In this document: piece after piece, positions 35,041-44,477 of the stretch | How positions within the stretch are numbered: position 1 is the first letter of the stretch | How the letters are laid out: each line of letters starts with the position of its first letter | Source: Haemophilus haemolyticus_L | Lineage (GTDB): Bacteria > Pseudomonadota > Gammaproteobacteria > Enterobacterales > Pasteurellaceae | NCBI RefSeq assembly: GCF_003490595.1 | Contig: NZ_QQGY01000005.1 | Span: forward strand, 1-64,000 | Length of the DNA stretch: 64,000 bases | Reading direction: 5' to 3' | Notes under the pieces: generated by a model | Told to the model about the DNA's origin: nothing | Seen by the model: only the letters and a program-made list of their open reading frames with translations | Database searches by the model: none | Translations under genes and position numbers: made by a program

Positions 35041-35703
35041 TTATAATAAACAATTCTCCGCGAAAGAATAACAATCGCTTTTCCCTACAATTAAATGATC
35101 AAGCACGCGAATTTCCATTAGTTCAGCCGAATCTTGAATTTTTTTAGTAATAAGCTGATCCGAATAACTCGGCTCCGTTATACCCGAAGGATGATTATGC
35201 GCCAAAATTAAAGCTGCCGCATTACAATAAAGTGCTTCTTTAATTATTTCCCGAGGATAAACAGCTGATACATTAATTGTCCCTAAAAATAACCGCTCTT
35301 TTTTAATCAGACGATGTTGATTATCCAAAAATAAAACCATAAACACTTCTCTTTCCTCATGTTGCAATTCAGTGAGTAAAAAAAGTTTTACCGTTTCAGG
35401 ATCATTAATAATTGGCGTACTTAACATCTCTTGCTTTAAATAACGCTTGGTCATTTCCGTAATTGCTTGCAGTTGAATAAATTGCGTAATGCCTAAGCCT
35501 TTTACGGAACAGAAGGCTTTTTCATCCGCAGAAAGTAAAGCATGCAAGGAACCAAAATGTGATAAGACATTTTTCGAAAGCTGAATGACTGGGCAGCCTT
35601 TTATGCCAGTTCGTAAAAAGATCGCCAGCAATTCATAATCAGCGAGAGTTTCTACGCCAAATTTAAGCAATTTTTCGCGCGGCATTAAATCATTGTTTTC
35701 CAT
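35041..35703 (-). CDS. radC: RadC/JAB domain DNA repair-associated protein
   Basis: This 220-residue protein has an N-terminal helix-hairpin-helix region and a C-terminal JAMM metal site, HNHPSG...SYSD. MENNDLMPREKLL at 35703 matches the E. coli start. The in-frame ATG at 35751 adds 16 residues without an RBS. It belongs to the H. influenzae competence regulon according to published work, although radC mutants transform normally. The CRP-S palindrome at 35773-35794 lies upstream. Its biochemical role is unknown. Confidence 0.92.
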   Translation of the reverse strand: MENNDLMPREKLLKFGVETLADYELLAIFLRTGIKGCPVIQLSKNVLSHFGSLHALLSADEKAFCSVKGLGITQFIQLQAITEMTKRYLKQEMLSTPIINDPETVKLFLLTELQHEEREVFMVLFLDNQHRLIKKERLFLGTINVSAVYPREIIKEALYCNAAALILAHNHPSGITEPSYSDQLITKKIQDSAELMEIRVLDHLIVGKSDCYSFAENCLL

Positions 35704-35772
35704 AAAATATTGAACGCAAAATAGAAAAAATTTTGACCGCTCTTTTCTCATTTTACGAGCAACTTATACAAA

Positions 35773-35794
35773 GTCTGCGATATGTATCGCAAAA
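35773..35794. promoter_or_regulatory. CRP-S site between radC and coaBC
   Basis: The palindrome GTCTGCGATA-TG-TATCGCAAAA carries TGCGA cores on both arms. It sits 70 bp before radC (minus) and 73 bp before coaBC (plus). Read toward coaBC it shares TCGCAAAAATAGCAT with the comN site and has TAAAAT at 35812-35817 at class II spacing. Read toward radC it has TATAAG close by (about 35764-35769). Confidence 0.75.
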
Positions 35795-35866
35795 ATAGCA
35801 TTGGGCATTCAATAAAATTAAAGTAAAATAACGGAATTGTGGCTAAGTACTAACAAAGGTTGAAAC

Positions 35867-37069
35867 ATGAAATTAAACGGAAAGCATATTGTAGTTGGCA
35901 TAACTGGCGGAATTGCTGCCTATAAAACAATAGAGTTGATTCGTTTATTACGTAAAGCAGAAGCTGAAGTACGTGTAGTATTAACCCCAGCTGCAGCAGA
36001 ATTTGTTACGCCTTTAACGTTTCAAGCCATTTCAGGCAATGCTGTCGCACAATCTTTACTTGATCCACAAGCAGAGCTGGCAATGGGGCATATTGAACTC
36101 GCCAAATGGGCTGATGCCATCATTATTGCGCCAGCTAGTGCAGACTTTATTGCCCGTCTTACTGTCGGCATGGCGAATGATTTACTTTCAACAATTTGTC
36201 TTGCGACTAATGCGCCAATTTTTCTTGCGCCAGCAATGAATCAGCAGATGTATCACCAATCCATTACTCAACAAAATTTAACGACTCTTCAAACTCGAGG
36301 GATTGAGCTTATCGGCCCCAATAGTGGTTTTCAAGCTTGCGGCGATATGGGGAAAGGGCGTATGTCAGAACCAGAGGAAATTTTTACCGCACTTTCTGAC
36401 TCTTTCTCTCAAAAACAAGATCTACAAGGATTAAATGTCGCCATTACAGCAGGCCCAACGCGTGAAGCAATCGATCCTGTTCGTTATATTTCTAACCATA
36501 GTTCAGGTAAAATGGGATTTGCAATTGCTGAAGCATTTGCCGAACGTGGGGCGAACGTCACGCTGATTTCAGGGCCAGTGAATTTAACAACACCAAAAAA
36601 TGTAAATAGAATTAATGTCACCTCAGCACAAGAAATGTGGCAAGCCTCTCTTGAAAGTGCGGTGAAAAATCAAATTTTTATTGGTTGTGCGGCCGTTGCT
36701 GATTACAGAGTAGCTGAAGTTGCTGACCAAAAAATCAAAAAATCAGGGGATGAAATATCAATCAAGTTAATTAAAAATCCCGATATTATCTCAGATGTAG
36801 GACATTTAAAAACACATCGTCCTTTTACTGTTGGATTTGCGGCCGAAACCCAAAATGTTGATGATTATGCAAAAGATAAACTTGAACGCAAAAATCTTGA
36901 TATGATTTGTGCCAACGATGTATCTGGCGGACAAGTTTTTAACGCTGATGAAAATGCCTTGCAGCTTTTCTGGAAAAATGGTTATAAAAAATTATCGCTA
37001 AAATCGAAAGTGGAACTTGCAGCTGATTTAGTTAATGAAATCATAGAACGCTATCAAAAAACCTTATAA
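35867..37069 (+). CDS. coaBC: Bifunctional phosphopantothenoylcysteine decarboxylase/synthetase (Dfp)
   Basis: The 400-residue flavoprotein makes 4'-phosphopantetheine from phosphopantothenate and cysteine for CoA synthesis. The N-terminal CoaC domain has [11 protein letters not shown] and the active-site loop [10 protein letters not shown] (about residue 160). The C-terminal CoaB domain has [15 protein letters not shown]. It leads the run coaBC-dut-slmA-yheU-crp. CoA feeds the ACP and fatty acid genes elsewhere in the window. Confidence 0.96.
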
Positions 37070-37116
37070 TTCCAACCGCACTTTTACCTAAAAATGAATT
37101 TCAAACGGAGTATGAC

Positions 37117-37572
37117 ATGAAAAAAATTGACGTAAAAATTTTAGATTCTCGCATTGGAAATGAATTTCCTCTGCCAACTTATGCAACTGAAGGTTCGGCA
37201 GGTCTCGATTTACGTGCATTGATCGATGAAAGCTTTGAAATTCAACCAGGTGAAACTAAATTAATTCCGACGGGCCTTTCAATTTATATTGCAGATCCAA
37301 ATTTAGCGGCAGTAATTTTGCCTCGCTCGGGTCTTGGTCATAAACACGGCATTGTACTAGGAAACCTTGTGGGATTAATTGACTCCGATTATCAAGGGCC
37401 ATTAATGGTATCAATGTGGAACCGTGGAAATGAGCCATTCAAAATTGAAGTCGGCGATCGCATTGCTCAACTTGTTTTCGTGCCAGTAGTACAAGCTGAA
37501 TTTAATATTGTAGAAGATTTTCAACAAACCGAACGTGGTGAAGGTGGTTTCGGTCATTCAGGTAAACAATAA
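37117..37572 (+). CDS. dut: dUTP diphosphatase
   Basis: This 151-residue trimeric dUTPase keeps uracil out of DNA and makes dUMP. The five motifs are visible, including [29 protein letters not shown] and the C-terminal [10 protein letters not shown] that closes the active site. It is 47 bp after coaBC and 3 bp before slmA, as in E. coli. Confidence 0.97.
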
Positions 37573-37575
37573 TTT

Positions 37576-38232
37576 ATGGTAGAAGAACAATTATCTTTAT
37601 CAGGCGTAGAAGACATTGCGCCTAAAATTGAAACACCAAAAATTGAAAAAAGAACGGTAAAAGAACGTCGTCAGCAAGTGCTTACTGTGTTGATACATAT
37701 GCTTCATTCCGAACGCGGCATGGAGCGTATGACAACGGCTCGTCTAGCAAAAGAAGTGGGGGTATCAGAAGCCGCGTTATATCGTTACTTTCCAAGCAAA
37801 ACAAAAATGTTTGAAGCCTTAATCGAGCACATTGAAAATACCTTATTAAGCCGTATTACCGCTTCTATGCGTAACGAAACCCAAACAATGAATCGCATTC
37901 ATGATATTTTACAAACAATTTTAGACTTTGCCCGTAAAAATCCTGGGTTAACTCGAATTCTAACGGGTCATGCATTAATGTTTGAAGACGCTCAATTACA
38001 AGTTCGAGTCGCACAATTTTTTAATCGTCTTGAAATGCAGTTTGTCAATATTTTACAGATGCGAAAATTGCGTGAAGGACGCGGCTTTAATGTGGATGAA
38101 CGCATAATTGCTTCGCATTTAGTGACACTATGTGAAGGACAATTTATGCGCTATGTTCGTACTAACTTCCGTCTGAATGCAAGCCAGTCTTTCGAACAAC
38201 AATGGCGTTTTATCGAGCCACTTTTTGCCTAA
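37576..38232 (+). CDS. slmA: Nucleoid occlusion factor SlmA (TetR fold)
   Basis: This 218-residue protein has an N-terminal helix-turn-helix (TTARLAKEVGVSEAALYRYF, residues 54-73) and an FtsZ-binding C-terminal domain. It blocks Z-ring assembly over unsegregated DNA. It starts ATGG 3 bp after dut. The RBS is weak, so translation is probably coupled to dut. Confidence 0.95.
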   Translation: MVEEQLSLSGVEDIAPKIETPKIEKRTVKERRQQVLTVLIHMLHSERGMERMTTARLAKEVGVSEAALYRYFPSKTKMFEALIEHIENTLLSRITASMRNETQTMNRIHDILQTILDFARKNPGLTRILTGHALMFEDAQLQVRVAQFFNRLEMQFVNILQMRKLREGRGFNVDERIIASHLVTLCEGQFMRYVRTNFRLNASQSFEQQWRFIEPLFA

Positions 38233-38253
38233 TTGACTTTACCGAGTAAATAT

Positions 38254-38505
38254 ATGATTATTCCTTGGCAAGAACTGGAAGCAGAAACATTAGATAATAT
38301 CGTAGAAAGCGTAATTTTACGCGAAGGAACCGATTACGGTATAGAAGAACTTTCACTCAACCAAAAAAAACAACTTTTACTGACTCAAATTCGCAATGGA
38401 ATTGCGGTGATTGTATGGTCTGAATTGCATGAATCCATTGACATCAAAAATAAAACGGAATTTTTGAAACAGGAATGTAAGGAGCACGAATGTCAAATGA
38501 ATTAA
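38254..38505 (+). CDS. YheU family protein
   Basis: The 83-residue protein starts MIIPWQELEAETLDNIVES. This matches the E. coli YheU start MLIPWQDL and makes ATG 38254 preferable to an in-frame TTG at 38233. LREGTDYG and VWSELHES are the conserved parts. The function is unknown. It overlaps crp by 16 bp and so links slmA to crp. Confidence 0.85.
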   Translation: MIIPWQELEAETLDNIVESVILREGTDYGIEELSLNQKKQLLLTQIRNGIAVIVWSELHESIDIKNKTEFLKQECKEHECQMN

Positions 38506-39167
38506 CCGAAATTGATGAAGTTGTCACCTCCTCTCAAGAAGAAGAGACAACTCAACGAGATCCAGTTTTAGATTGGTTTCTTACTCACTGCCATTTACAT
38601 AAATATCCCGCAAAATCGACTTTAATTCACGCAGGTGAAGATGCAACGACACTTTATTATGTCATTAAAGGCTCTGTAATGGTGTCAGCAAAAGATGATG
38701 AAGGTAAAGAGATGATTCTCACTTATTTGGGTGCAGGACAATTCTTTGGTGAGGCTGGATTATTTGATGAAGGTTCAAAACGCTCTGCTTGGGTAAAAAC
38801 AAAAACAACATGTGAAATTGCTGAGATTTCTTATAAAAAATATCGCCAATTAATTCAAGCAAACCCAGAAATCTTAATGTTTTTAACCGCGCAATTGGCA
38901 AGACGTTTACAAAATACTTCACGCCAAGTCAGTAATTTAGCATTCTTAGACGTGGCAGGTCGTATTGCTCAAACGCTAATGAACTTAGCTAAACAGCCTG
39001 ACGCAATGACACATCCTGATGGAATGCAAATCAAAATTACACGTCAAGAAATAGGGCAAATGGTTGGTTGCTCACGAGAAACTGTAGGACGTATTATTAA
39101 GATGTTAGAGGATCAGAATCTTATCCATGCCCATGGAAAAACCATCGTAGTGTATGGCGCAAGATAA
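38490..39167 (+). CDS. crp: cAMP receptor protein
   Basis: This 225-residue global regulator has an N-terminal cAMP-binding jelly roll (GSVMVSAKDDEGKEM, FGEAGLF, R-S-A-W) and a C-terminal HTH (TRQEIGQMVGCSRETVGRII). It activates sugar-use genes at CRP-N sites and, together with Sxy, the competence genes at CRP-S sites such as those at 22278 and 35773. AAGGAG precedes the ATG inside the yheU gene. Confidence 0.97.
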   Translation: MSNELTEIDEVVTSSQEEETTQRDPVLDWFLTHCHLHKYPAKSTLIHAGEDATTLYYVIKGSVMVSAKDDEGKEMILTYLGAGQFFGEAGLFDEGSKRSAWVKTKTTCEIAEISYKKYRQLIQANPEILMFLTAQLARRLQNTSRQVSNLAFLDVAGRIAQTLMNLAKQPDAMTHPDGMQIKITRQEIGQMVGCSRETVGRIIKMLEDQNLIHAHGKTIVVYGAR

Positions 39168-39193
39168 TTTTTCATCATAAATCATTCAAAATG

Positions 39194-39226
39194 AAACCAT
39201 CCAAAATCAATTTGGATGGTTTTTGT
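39194..39226 (+). terminator. Terminator of crp
   Basis: AAACCATCCAAA (39194-39205) pairs with TTTGGATGGTTT (39211-39222), followed by a T run. It lies 27 bp past the stop. Confidence 0.9.
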
Positions 39227-39229
39227 TTA

Positions 39230-39532
39230 ATTAGAAATAATATTCAAAACATTAATTGACAATTAATATAAAGGATTCTATCATTACCCAACTTCTTACA
39301 AATATAGTGGGAAGACAGGATTGGTCTCCTGATATAGTGGCTTTAAAGGTTTATAACCTTATTGCATAGTTTTATGCCGCAAAAGCTAGAACACCAAGAT
39401 GCATTTTCTAATCTATGGTGGGCTAGGTAGAAATCCCGCAGGGATGCGTGCAGTAAGCCACTTGCTGTTAAGACCAATTCTGCTTAGTTCCACCACCCTT
39501 ATTTCAAATTCCCTAGCTTTTTCTATCTCACC
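39230..39532 (+). other. Gene-free stretch with a possible Ash-like phage remnant
   Basis: A plus-strand frame at about 39413-39530 reads YGGLGRNPAGMRAVSHLLL followed by RPILLSS. It resembles the short, often repeated P4 Ash-type phage peptides that carry RNPAG-like motifs. It has no start codon near. An upstream palindrome, GGTTTATAACC (39349-39359), lies beside it. I see no other gene. The resemblance is from memory only. Confidence 0.35.
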
Positions 39533-40711
39533 TTAATTAATCTTTTTTCTTTCTAGTAAAACTAATACCTCATAGTGAGATGTTTGCGGAAACATATCAA
39601 AAAGTTGAATTTTCAATGGTTTATAAAAAGTGAGATGCTGTAAATCTTTACCCATTGTCACAGCATTGCAGCTGGAATACAAGATAAAGTGCGGTTGAAT
39701 TTGGTTAAGAAATTCACTTAATTCCTTTCCAATTCCACGACGAGGCGGATTTACAATCACAAGGTCTGGCTTATTCTCATCTTGATTTTTCATCACACTC
39801 GCCGCATCGAGGGATTGGAAATTTACATGTTCTAAACCCAATATTTTAGCGGAATGACTCGCAGCAAAAATAGCGGATGAGGAAATTTCAAGTCCAGTCA
39901 ACTCAATACTTTTTCCCCATTTTTCCTGTAAAGCTTTCGCGCAATGTAAGCCAAATCCTCCCACGCCACAAAATAAATCCCAGACTTTATAGATTGGTAA
40001 TTCTCTTACCCATTGCTGAGCGGTTGCATATAATCCCGCCGCCACTTTAGGATTGGTTTGAAAGAAACCTTGTGGGCGAATAAAGAGCGGAATACCGTTG
40101 AAATTCTCAGGTAAAAATTGTTGTTCTGTCAGAAAAATCTCTTGTTCACCTTCTAAGATAGCTGCGTGTTGTGGTTGTAAATTAATGCTAACCACTTCTA
40201 AGTGCGGTAATTTTTCCAATAATTTGGGTAATTCTCGACGAATTAATGGCAATTTATTTTCTGTGCGCAATACAAAGCGCAACATTAATTTTCCCGTCGC
40301 AATACTTTCTGTCAGCAAAATATATTTAAGCTCACCTTTTTGTTTAGCAATGTTATAAGGTACTAAACCAGCACGACCAATAAAATCCTTCAAAACTGGA
40401 AAAATCAATGAAAAATGAGTTGGATAAAGGGGACAATCACACAAATCAATCGCACTTTGCGGATCATTAGGATTTTTTAGAATGCCAAGTATCGGGCGTT
40501 CAACACTACCACTAACAACCATCTTAGCTTTATTACGAAAGCCTTGTTCATCAGATTGAAAAGGAGCCAACCATTGAGATCCATCGCAATTAATAGAAAT
40601 CAGTTGCTGCTTTAAATGATGTTGTTTTTCAGTTAATTGTTGACTATAAGGTATGCCAAGCCATTGACAAGAACGACATTCATTTTGTTGATAGTATCGA
40701 CAACCAATCAT
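39533..40711 (-). CDS. rlmC: 23S rRNA (uracil-747-C5)-methyltransferase
   Basis: This 392-residue iron-sulfur SAM methyltransferase starts MIGCRYYQQNECRSC, whose cysteines 4, 12 and 15 bind the cluster. DLFCGVGGFGLHCA is the SAM loop, and SSCNAVTM contains the catalytic cysteine. The alignment with E. coli RlmC fixes the start at 40711, not the longer frame to 40780. It overlaps the nagZ stop by 4 bp. Confidence 0.93.
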   Translation of the reverse strand: MIGCRYYQQNECRSCQWLGIPYSQQLTEKQHHLKQQLISINCDGSQWLAPFQSDEQGFRNKAKMVVSGSVERPILGILKNPNDPQSAIDLCDCPLYPTHFSLIFPVLKDFIGRAGLVPYNIAKQKGELKYILLTESIATGKLMLRFVLRTENKLPLIRRELPKLLEKLPHLEVVSINLQPQHAAILEGEQEIFLTEQQFLPENFNGIPLFIRPQGFFQTNPKVAAGLYATAQQWVRELPIYKVWDLFCGVGGFGLHCAKALQEKWGKSIELTGLEISSSAIFAASHSAKILGLEHVNFQSLDAASVMKNQDENKPDLVIVNPPRRGIGKELSEFLNQIQPHFILYSSCNAVTMGKDLQHLTFYKPLKIQLFDMFPQTSHYEVLVLLERKKIN

Positions 40712-41760
40712 TTTCTTGCGGCCTGAATATCTAACCAACGGCCTTGAATATCTGCGAGATTTCGATGATTCAGTTTCCAACGTTGATCTAAAACCAAGTT
40801 ATTCCACTTGATCACTCTACGTTTAAATAAATTTTGTAAGCGAGCTTGACGAGCCATAAAGTGCGGTTCATTTTCATTAAGTTTTAGATTATCTAATACT
40901 TGAATGACACCTTCACGTTCATTGCACAGTAACAAAAGATCACAACCTGCATTCAGTGCTTTTTTGCTACGCTCTACAAAATCACCCATTACACCGGCGC
41001 CTTTCATACCGAGATCATCGGAAAAAATTGCACCTTGGAAATTTAATTGTTTTCGTAAGATTTCTTTCAACCAATATTCTGAACCACTTGCAGGCTGACT
41101 ATCACATTGTCTATAAATGACATGCGCAGGCATAATAGCATCGAGTTTATTTTGTGAAATCAACTGCTGGAAAGGTTGGAGATCGCCACTAAAAATTTCG
41201 TCTTTTGCGCGATCATCATAAGGTGTTTCTAAATGAGAATCGGCTAATACATGGCCATGGCCAGGGAAATGTTTACCTGTAGATGCCATACCAGCTTGAT
41301 GCATACCATCAATAAAAGCGGTTGCTAAATTTACCGCACTTTTTACATCAGATGAAAAACTGCGATCACCAATCGCTCGACATTCATGCCCCAAATCCAG
41401 CACCGGCGCAAAACTCAAGTCAATATCCAAGGCAATCATTTCTGCAGCCATTTGCCAACCTGCTTCTTTAACGAAGTTCACTTGTTCAGTTGCTGACAAT
41501 ATTTCTTGAAAAGCCTGCATTGAAGGCAACATTGTGAATCCATCACGGAAACGTTGAACTCGTCCCCCTTCTTGATCTACCGTGATCAATAAAGGCTTTT
41601 TCACTCGTTGACGAACAGAACGAATTAATTCTTGAATTTGTTCTCTATCTTCAAAATTTCGAGTAAATAAAATCAATCCCGCAACAAGAGGATGAAAAAG
41701 TAGCTCAACCTCCTCTTGTTCCAACTCTTTTCCTTTTAAATCAATTAACAACGTGCTCAT
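40708..41760 (-). CDS. nagZ: Beta-N-acetylhexosaminidase NagZ
   Basis: This 350-residue cytoplasmic family 3 glycosidase removes GlcNAc from anhydromuropeptides in cell-wall recycling. The signature KHFPGHGHVLADSH (about residues 160-173) and the nucleophile region FSDDLGMKGA are present. It lies 3 bp after the YcfL lipoprotein gene and is coupled to rlmC. Confidence 0.95.
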   Translation of the reverse strand: MSTLLIDLKGKELEQEEVELLFHPLVAGLILFTRNFEDREQIQELIRSVRQRVKKPLLITVDQEGGRVQRFRDGFTMLPSMQAFQEILSATEQVNFVKEAGWQMAAEMIALDIDLSFAPVLDLGHECRAIGDRSFSSDVKSAVNLATAFIDGMHQAGMASTGKHFPGHGHVLADSHLETPYDDRAKDEIFSGDLQPFQQLISQNKLDAIMPAHVIYRQCDSQPASGSEYWLKEILRKQLNFQGAIFSDDLGMKGAGVMGDFVERSKKALNAGCDLLLLCNEREGVIQVLDNLKLNENEPHFMARQARLQNLFKRRVIKWNNLVLDQRWKLNHRNLADIQGRWLDIQAARK

Positions 41761-41763
41761 AAA

Positions 41764-42114
41764 TTATTTTAAATAAAGGCGATAATTTCTACTTTCTACA
41801 GTGGGTTTAATTAAATCGATCGATTTCTCTTCTTGTGGTTTTAGCAACAATTGAGCGCAATAGCTCTCTTGCTGATTTTCCCAAGTTTGGGTTACCCCTA
41901 AATAATCGTACCAATACAAGTAGTAACTTATATTCAAAAGTTGCTGACTTTTATTTTTTATAAGCGCTGATTTTTGACTCGTTTCAACTTGAATTAAAGG
42001 CGAAAGATTAGATGTGATATTCAAAATCGGCTTCGTTGAATAAGTTAAGTTTTCTACTGAACTTGAACAAGCAGCGAGCACAAGGCTCGCCAAAATTAAA
42101 AAATATTTTTTCAT
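41764..42114 (-). CDS. YcfL family (DUF1425) lipoprotein
   Basis: This 116-residue predicted lipoprotein has the lipobox LAAC at Cys16 and a small beta-rich domain. E. coli has ycfL between hinT and lpoB in the same neighbourhood. Here lpoB and thiK are absent, so nagZ follows directly. The function is unknown. Its ATG overlaps the hinT stop by one base. Confidence 0.82.
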   Translation of the reverse strand: MKKYFLILASLVLAACSSSVENLTYSTKPILNITSNLSPLIQVETSQKSALIKNKSQQLLNISYYLYWYDYLGVTQTWENQQESYCAQLLLKPQEEKSIDLIKPTVESRNYRLYLK

Positions 42115-42464
42115 TATTTCGCTAACATTCTACCTAAAGGTTCACCACCGACTAAATGCATATGTAAGTGGAATACTTCTTGCCCACCATGTTTATTGCA
42201 ATTCACAATTAGGCGATAACCGTCTTCCGCGATACCTTCTTCTTTAGCGAGTTTAGCCGCCACGCTAAATAATCGACCTAGCGCTACTTCATCTTGCTCC
42301 GTTACATCATTCACTGTTGGGATTACTTTATTTGGAATGATCAAAATATGTGTTTTAGCTTGTGGTGAAATATCACGAAACGCAGTGACTAATTCATCTT
42401 GATAGACAATATTTGCAGGAATTTCTTTACGGATGATTTTACTAAAAATTGTTTCTTCTGCCAT
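42114..42464 (-). CDS. hinT: HIT family purine nucleoside phosphoramidase
   Basis: This 116-residue protein has the histidine triad motif HLHMHLVGG near the C-terminus. It hydrolyses adenosine phosphoramidates. ATG 42464 with GGGAG upstream is chosen over a longer frame that runs back through the paired-USS terminator. Confidence 0.95.
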   Translation of the reverse strand: MAEETIFSKIIRKEIPANIVYQDELVTAFRDISPQAKTHILIIPNKVIPTVNDVTEQDEVALGRLFSVAAKLAKEEGIAEDGYRLIVNCNKHGGQEVFHLHMHLVGGEPLGRMLAK

Positions 42465-42477
42465 TGTTTGCTCCCTA

Positions 42478-42512
42478 TAAAAAAGTGCGGTGAATTTACC
42501 GCACTTTTTATC
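42478..42512 (-). terminator. Paired-USS terminator of ppiD
   Basis: AAAAGTGCGGT (42481-42491) and ACCGCACTTTT (42498-42508) form an 11-bp stem, 31 bp past the ppiD stop and just before the hinT RBS. Confidence 0.8.
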
Positions 42513-42542
42513 AAAATTTATCTGAGATTGCAATTTAATCAA

Positions 42543-44411
42543 TTATTGCTGTGCTTCATCATCTTGATTGATGAAAGAATCATTTACTTCAATTTTAGCT
42601 CTCTCACGCAATCCTTGCATTAATTGAGCTTGAACTTCTGCCTGACTTGTACGTAATAATTGAGCACTAAATTGACTTAATTCTTTATCGTTAAGTACGC
42701 CGTCTTCTACTTTATTTAAAGCAATAATAATCACATCGCCTTTCTCATTACGAGCCACTTGGTAAATCGTTTTACCTGATGCTGGTTTAGCAATTGAGAA
42801 TACGCCATTTGTTAAAATTGGATCTTTATTTTCACTTAAAGTAAAAATTTGCTCACTTGAGAAATTAATTCCATCCACTTTCGATTCAGCATTTTCGCTT
42901 AATGCTTTCACCGCTTGTTGTGCTTTTTCGTTAAGAACATTTTCAGCCTTCTGGCGTTTTAAGAACATTTCAATATCTGCTTTCGCATCTTCCAATGTTC
43001 TCACACCTTCAGGTTTATGATCTAACACTCGCACTACAATAGCGTGATAATCGCCGACATTCAAAGGCTCTGAATTAGCGCCACCATTGGCAATATCAGA
43101 TTCAAAAACGGCAGAAATTACATTAGGGAAATTTAATTCTGCAGGTACATTTTGACGAGAAAAATAACCGCTCTCTTGAACTTTAACACCTGCAACTTGT
43201 GCCGCGGTATTCAGTGATTTGCTATCCTCAAAAGCCTTATCACGCACTTGCTTTTCAATTGCATAATAACGATTTTCTAATAAGGATTTACGCACTAAAT
43301 CAGCAACCTGTGCTTTCACTTCATCTAAAGTTTGAGCTTTACGTTCTTGCACTAAAACAATATGGTAATTGCCATCCACATTGATTGGTTGGCTATATTG
43401 CCCAACCTGCAACGCAGCTGCGGCATCTTCAAAGGCTTTTGGTAATTCATTCGCATTTACCCAACCCAAATCACCACCATTCTCACCAGAAACTTTATCT
43501 AAAGATTTAGCTTTAGCTACATCAGCGAAATTTGCACCTTTTTGTAATTCATCGTAAGCAGACTTAGCATCTTGCTCATTTGCAAATTGAATATGTGCTA
43601 AACGCTGAGTCATAAATTGAGCTTTATTATCTTGATAATATTGCGCAATTTCTACATCTTTAACTTCGATACCTTTTTCGATTTGGCTACCTGAGAGATC
43701 AATATATTGAACCTTCACTTGTTCTGGCTGAACAAAAGATTTTTGATTAGCTTCGTAATAAGCTTTAATTTCATCATCGGATACCGATTGCTTTGCCATT
43801 TCATCCGCAAGAGATAACGTCGCTAAGCGCGCTGAACGTTTTTGGAAGAAAACTTCTGCGGTATTTTTTGCCTGAACAGGCACGATAAACTCACTGTTAG
43901 CAACACCACTTTGCATTTGTTCAAGAGTCAATGCGCCACGCAAAATAGCCGCATAACCATCTGAACTTAAACGATTTTGTTGTAATACTTGTTGATAAAC
44001 AGAGTTATCAAATTTGCCATTAACTTGAAAATTAGGATCTGTCACGATTGCTCGTTTAATCATTTCATCACTGACGCCTAATTTTAATTCTTTCGCATAT
44101 TGACGAAGCAATTCTTGATCAATCATTCGATTGATGGTGCTTTGACGAAGTGCGGTAACAAATTCAGGAGAATCTGACTGAGCCATAAATGCTTCGCCTT
44201 CGCGTTGTGCACGAGCCTCAAATTCTTGGTTGTAGCGATTTAAAAAATCTTGTTGCGAAATCACTTCACCATTAACTTTTGCAGCATAAGTATCATTTGA
44301 ACTAAAAAGATAGCCAGACATACCGCCGACTAAAAACGATAAAGTAATCAAACCCAAAATAAACTTAGCTGCCTTTGAATTTGATAAATTGTGCATTTTT
44401 TCAATTAACAT
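42543..44411 (-). CDS. ppiD: Periplasmic folding chaperone/PPIase PpiD
   Basis: The 622-residue protein is anchored by one helix (residues 14-36) and has a SurA-like N-terminal region (residues 37-180) and a parvulin domain near 260-360 (LAHIQFANEQDAKSAYDEL, GENGGDLGWV). It assists newly exported proteins at the Sec exit. It is a single gene with a USS terminator. Confidence 0.93.
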   Translation of the reverse strand: MLIEKMHNLSNSKAAKFILGLITLSFLVGGMSGYLFSSNDTYAAKVNGEVISQQDFLNRYNQEFEARAQREGEAFMAQSDSPEFVTALRQSTINRMIDQELLRQYAKELKLGVSDEMIKRAIVTDPNFQVNGKFDNSVYQQVLQQNRLSSDGYAAILRGALTLEQMQSGVANSEFIVPVQAKNTAEVFFQKRSARLATLSLADEMAKQSVSDDEIKAYYEANQKSFVQPEQVKVQYIDLSGSQIEKGIEVKDVEIAQYYQDNKAQFMTQRLAHIQFANEQDAKSAYDELQKGANFADVAKAKSLDKVSGENGGDLGWVNANELPKAFEDAAAALQVGQYSQPINVDGNYHIVLVQERKAQTLDEVKAQVADLVRKSLLENRYYAIEKQVRDKAFEDSKSLNTAAQVAGVKVQESGYFSRQNVPAELNFPNVISAVFESDIANGGANSEPLNVGDYHAIVVRVLDHKPEGVRTLEDAKADIEMFLKRQKAENVLNEKAQQAVKALSENAESKVDGINFSSEQIFTLSENKDPILTNGVFSIAKPASGKTIYQVARNEKGDVIIIALNKVEDGVLNDKELSQFSAQLLRTSQAEVQAQLMQGLRERAKIEVNDSFINQDDEAQQ

Positions 44412-44477
44412 TCTATAACCCTTGTTATAAACATAAAATTTTCCCCGATTATAATCTAAACGTAGAAAATTAGCATC

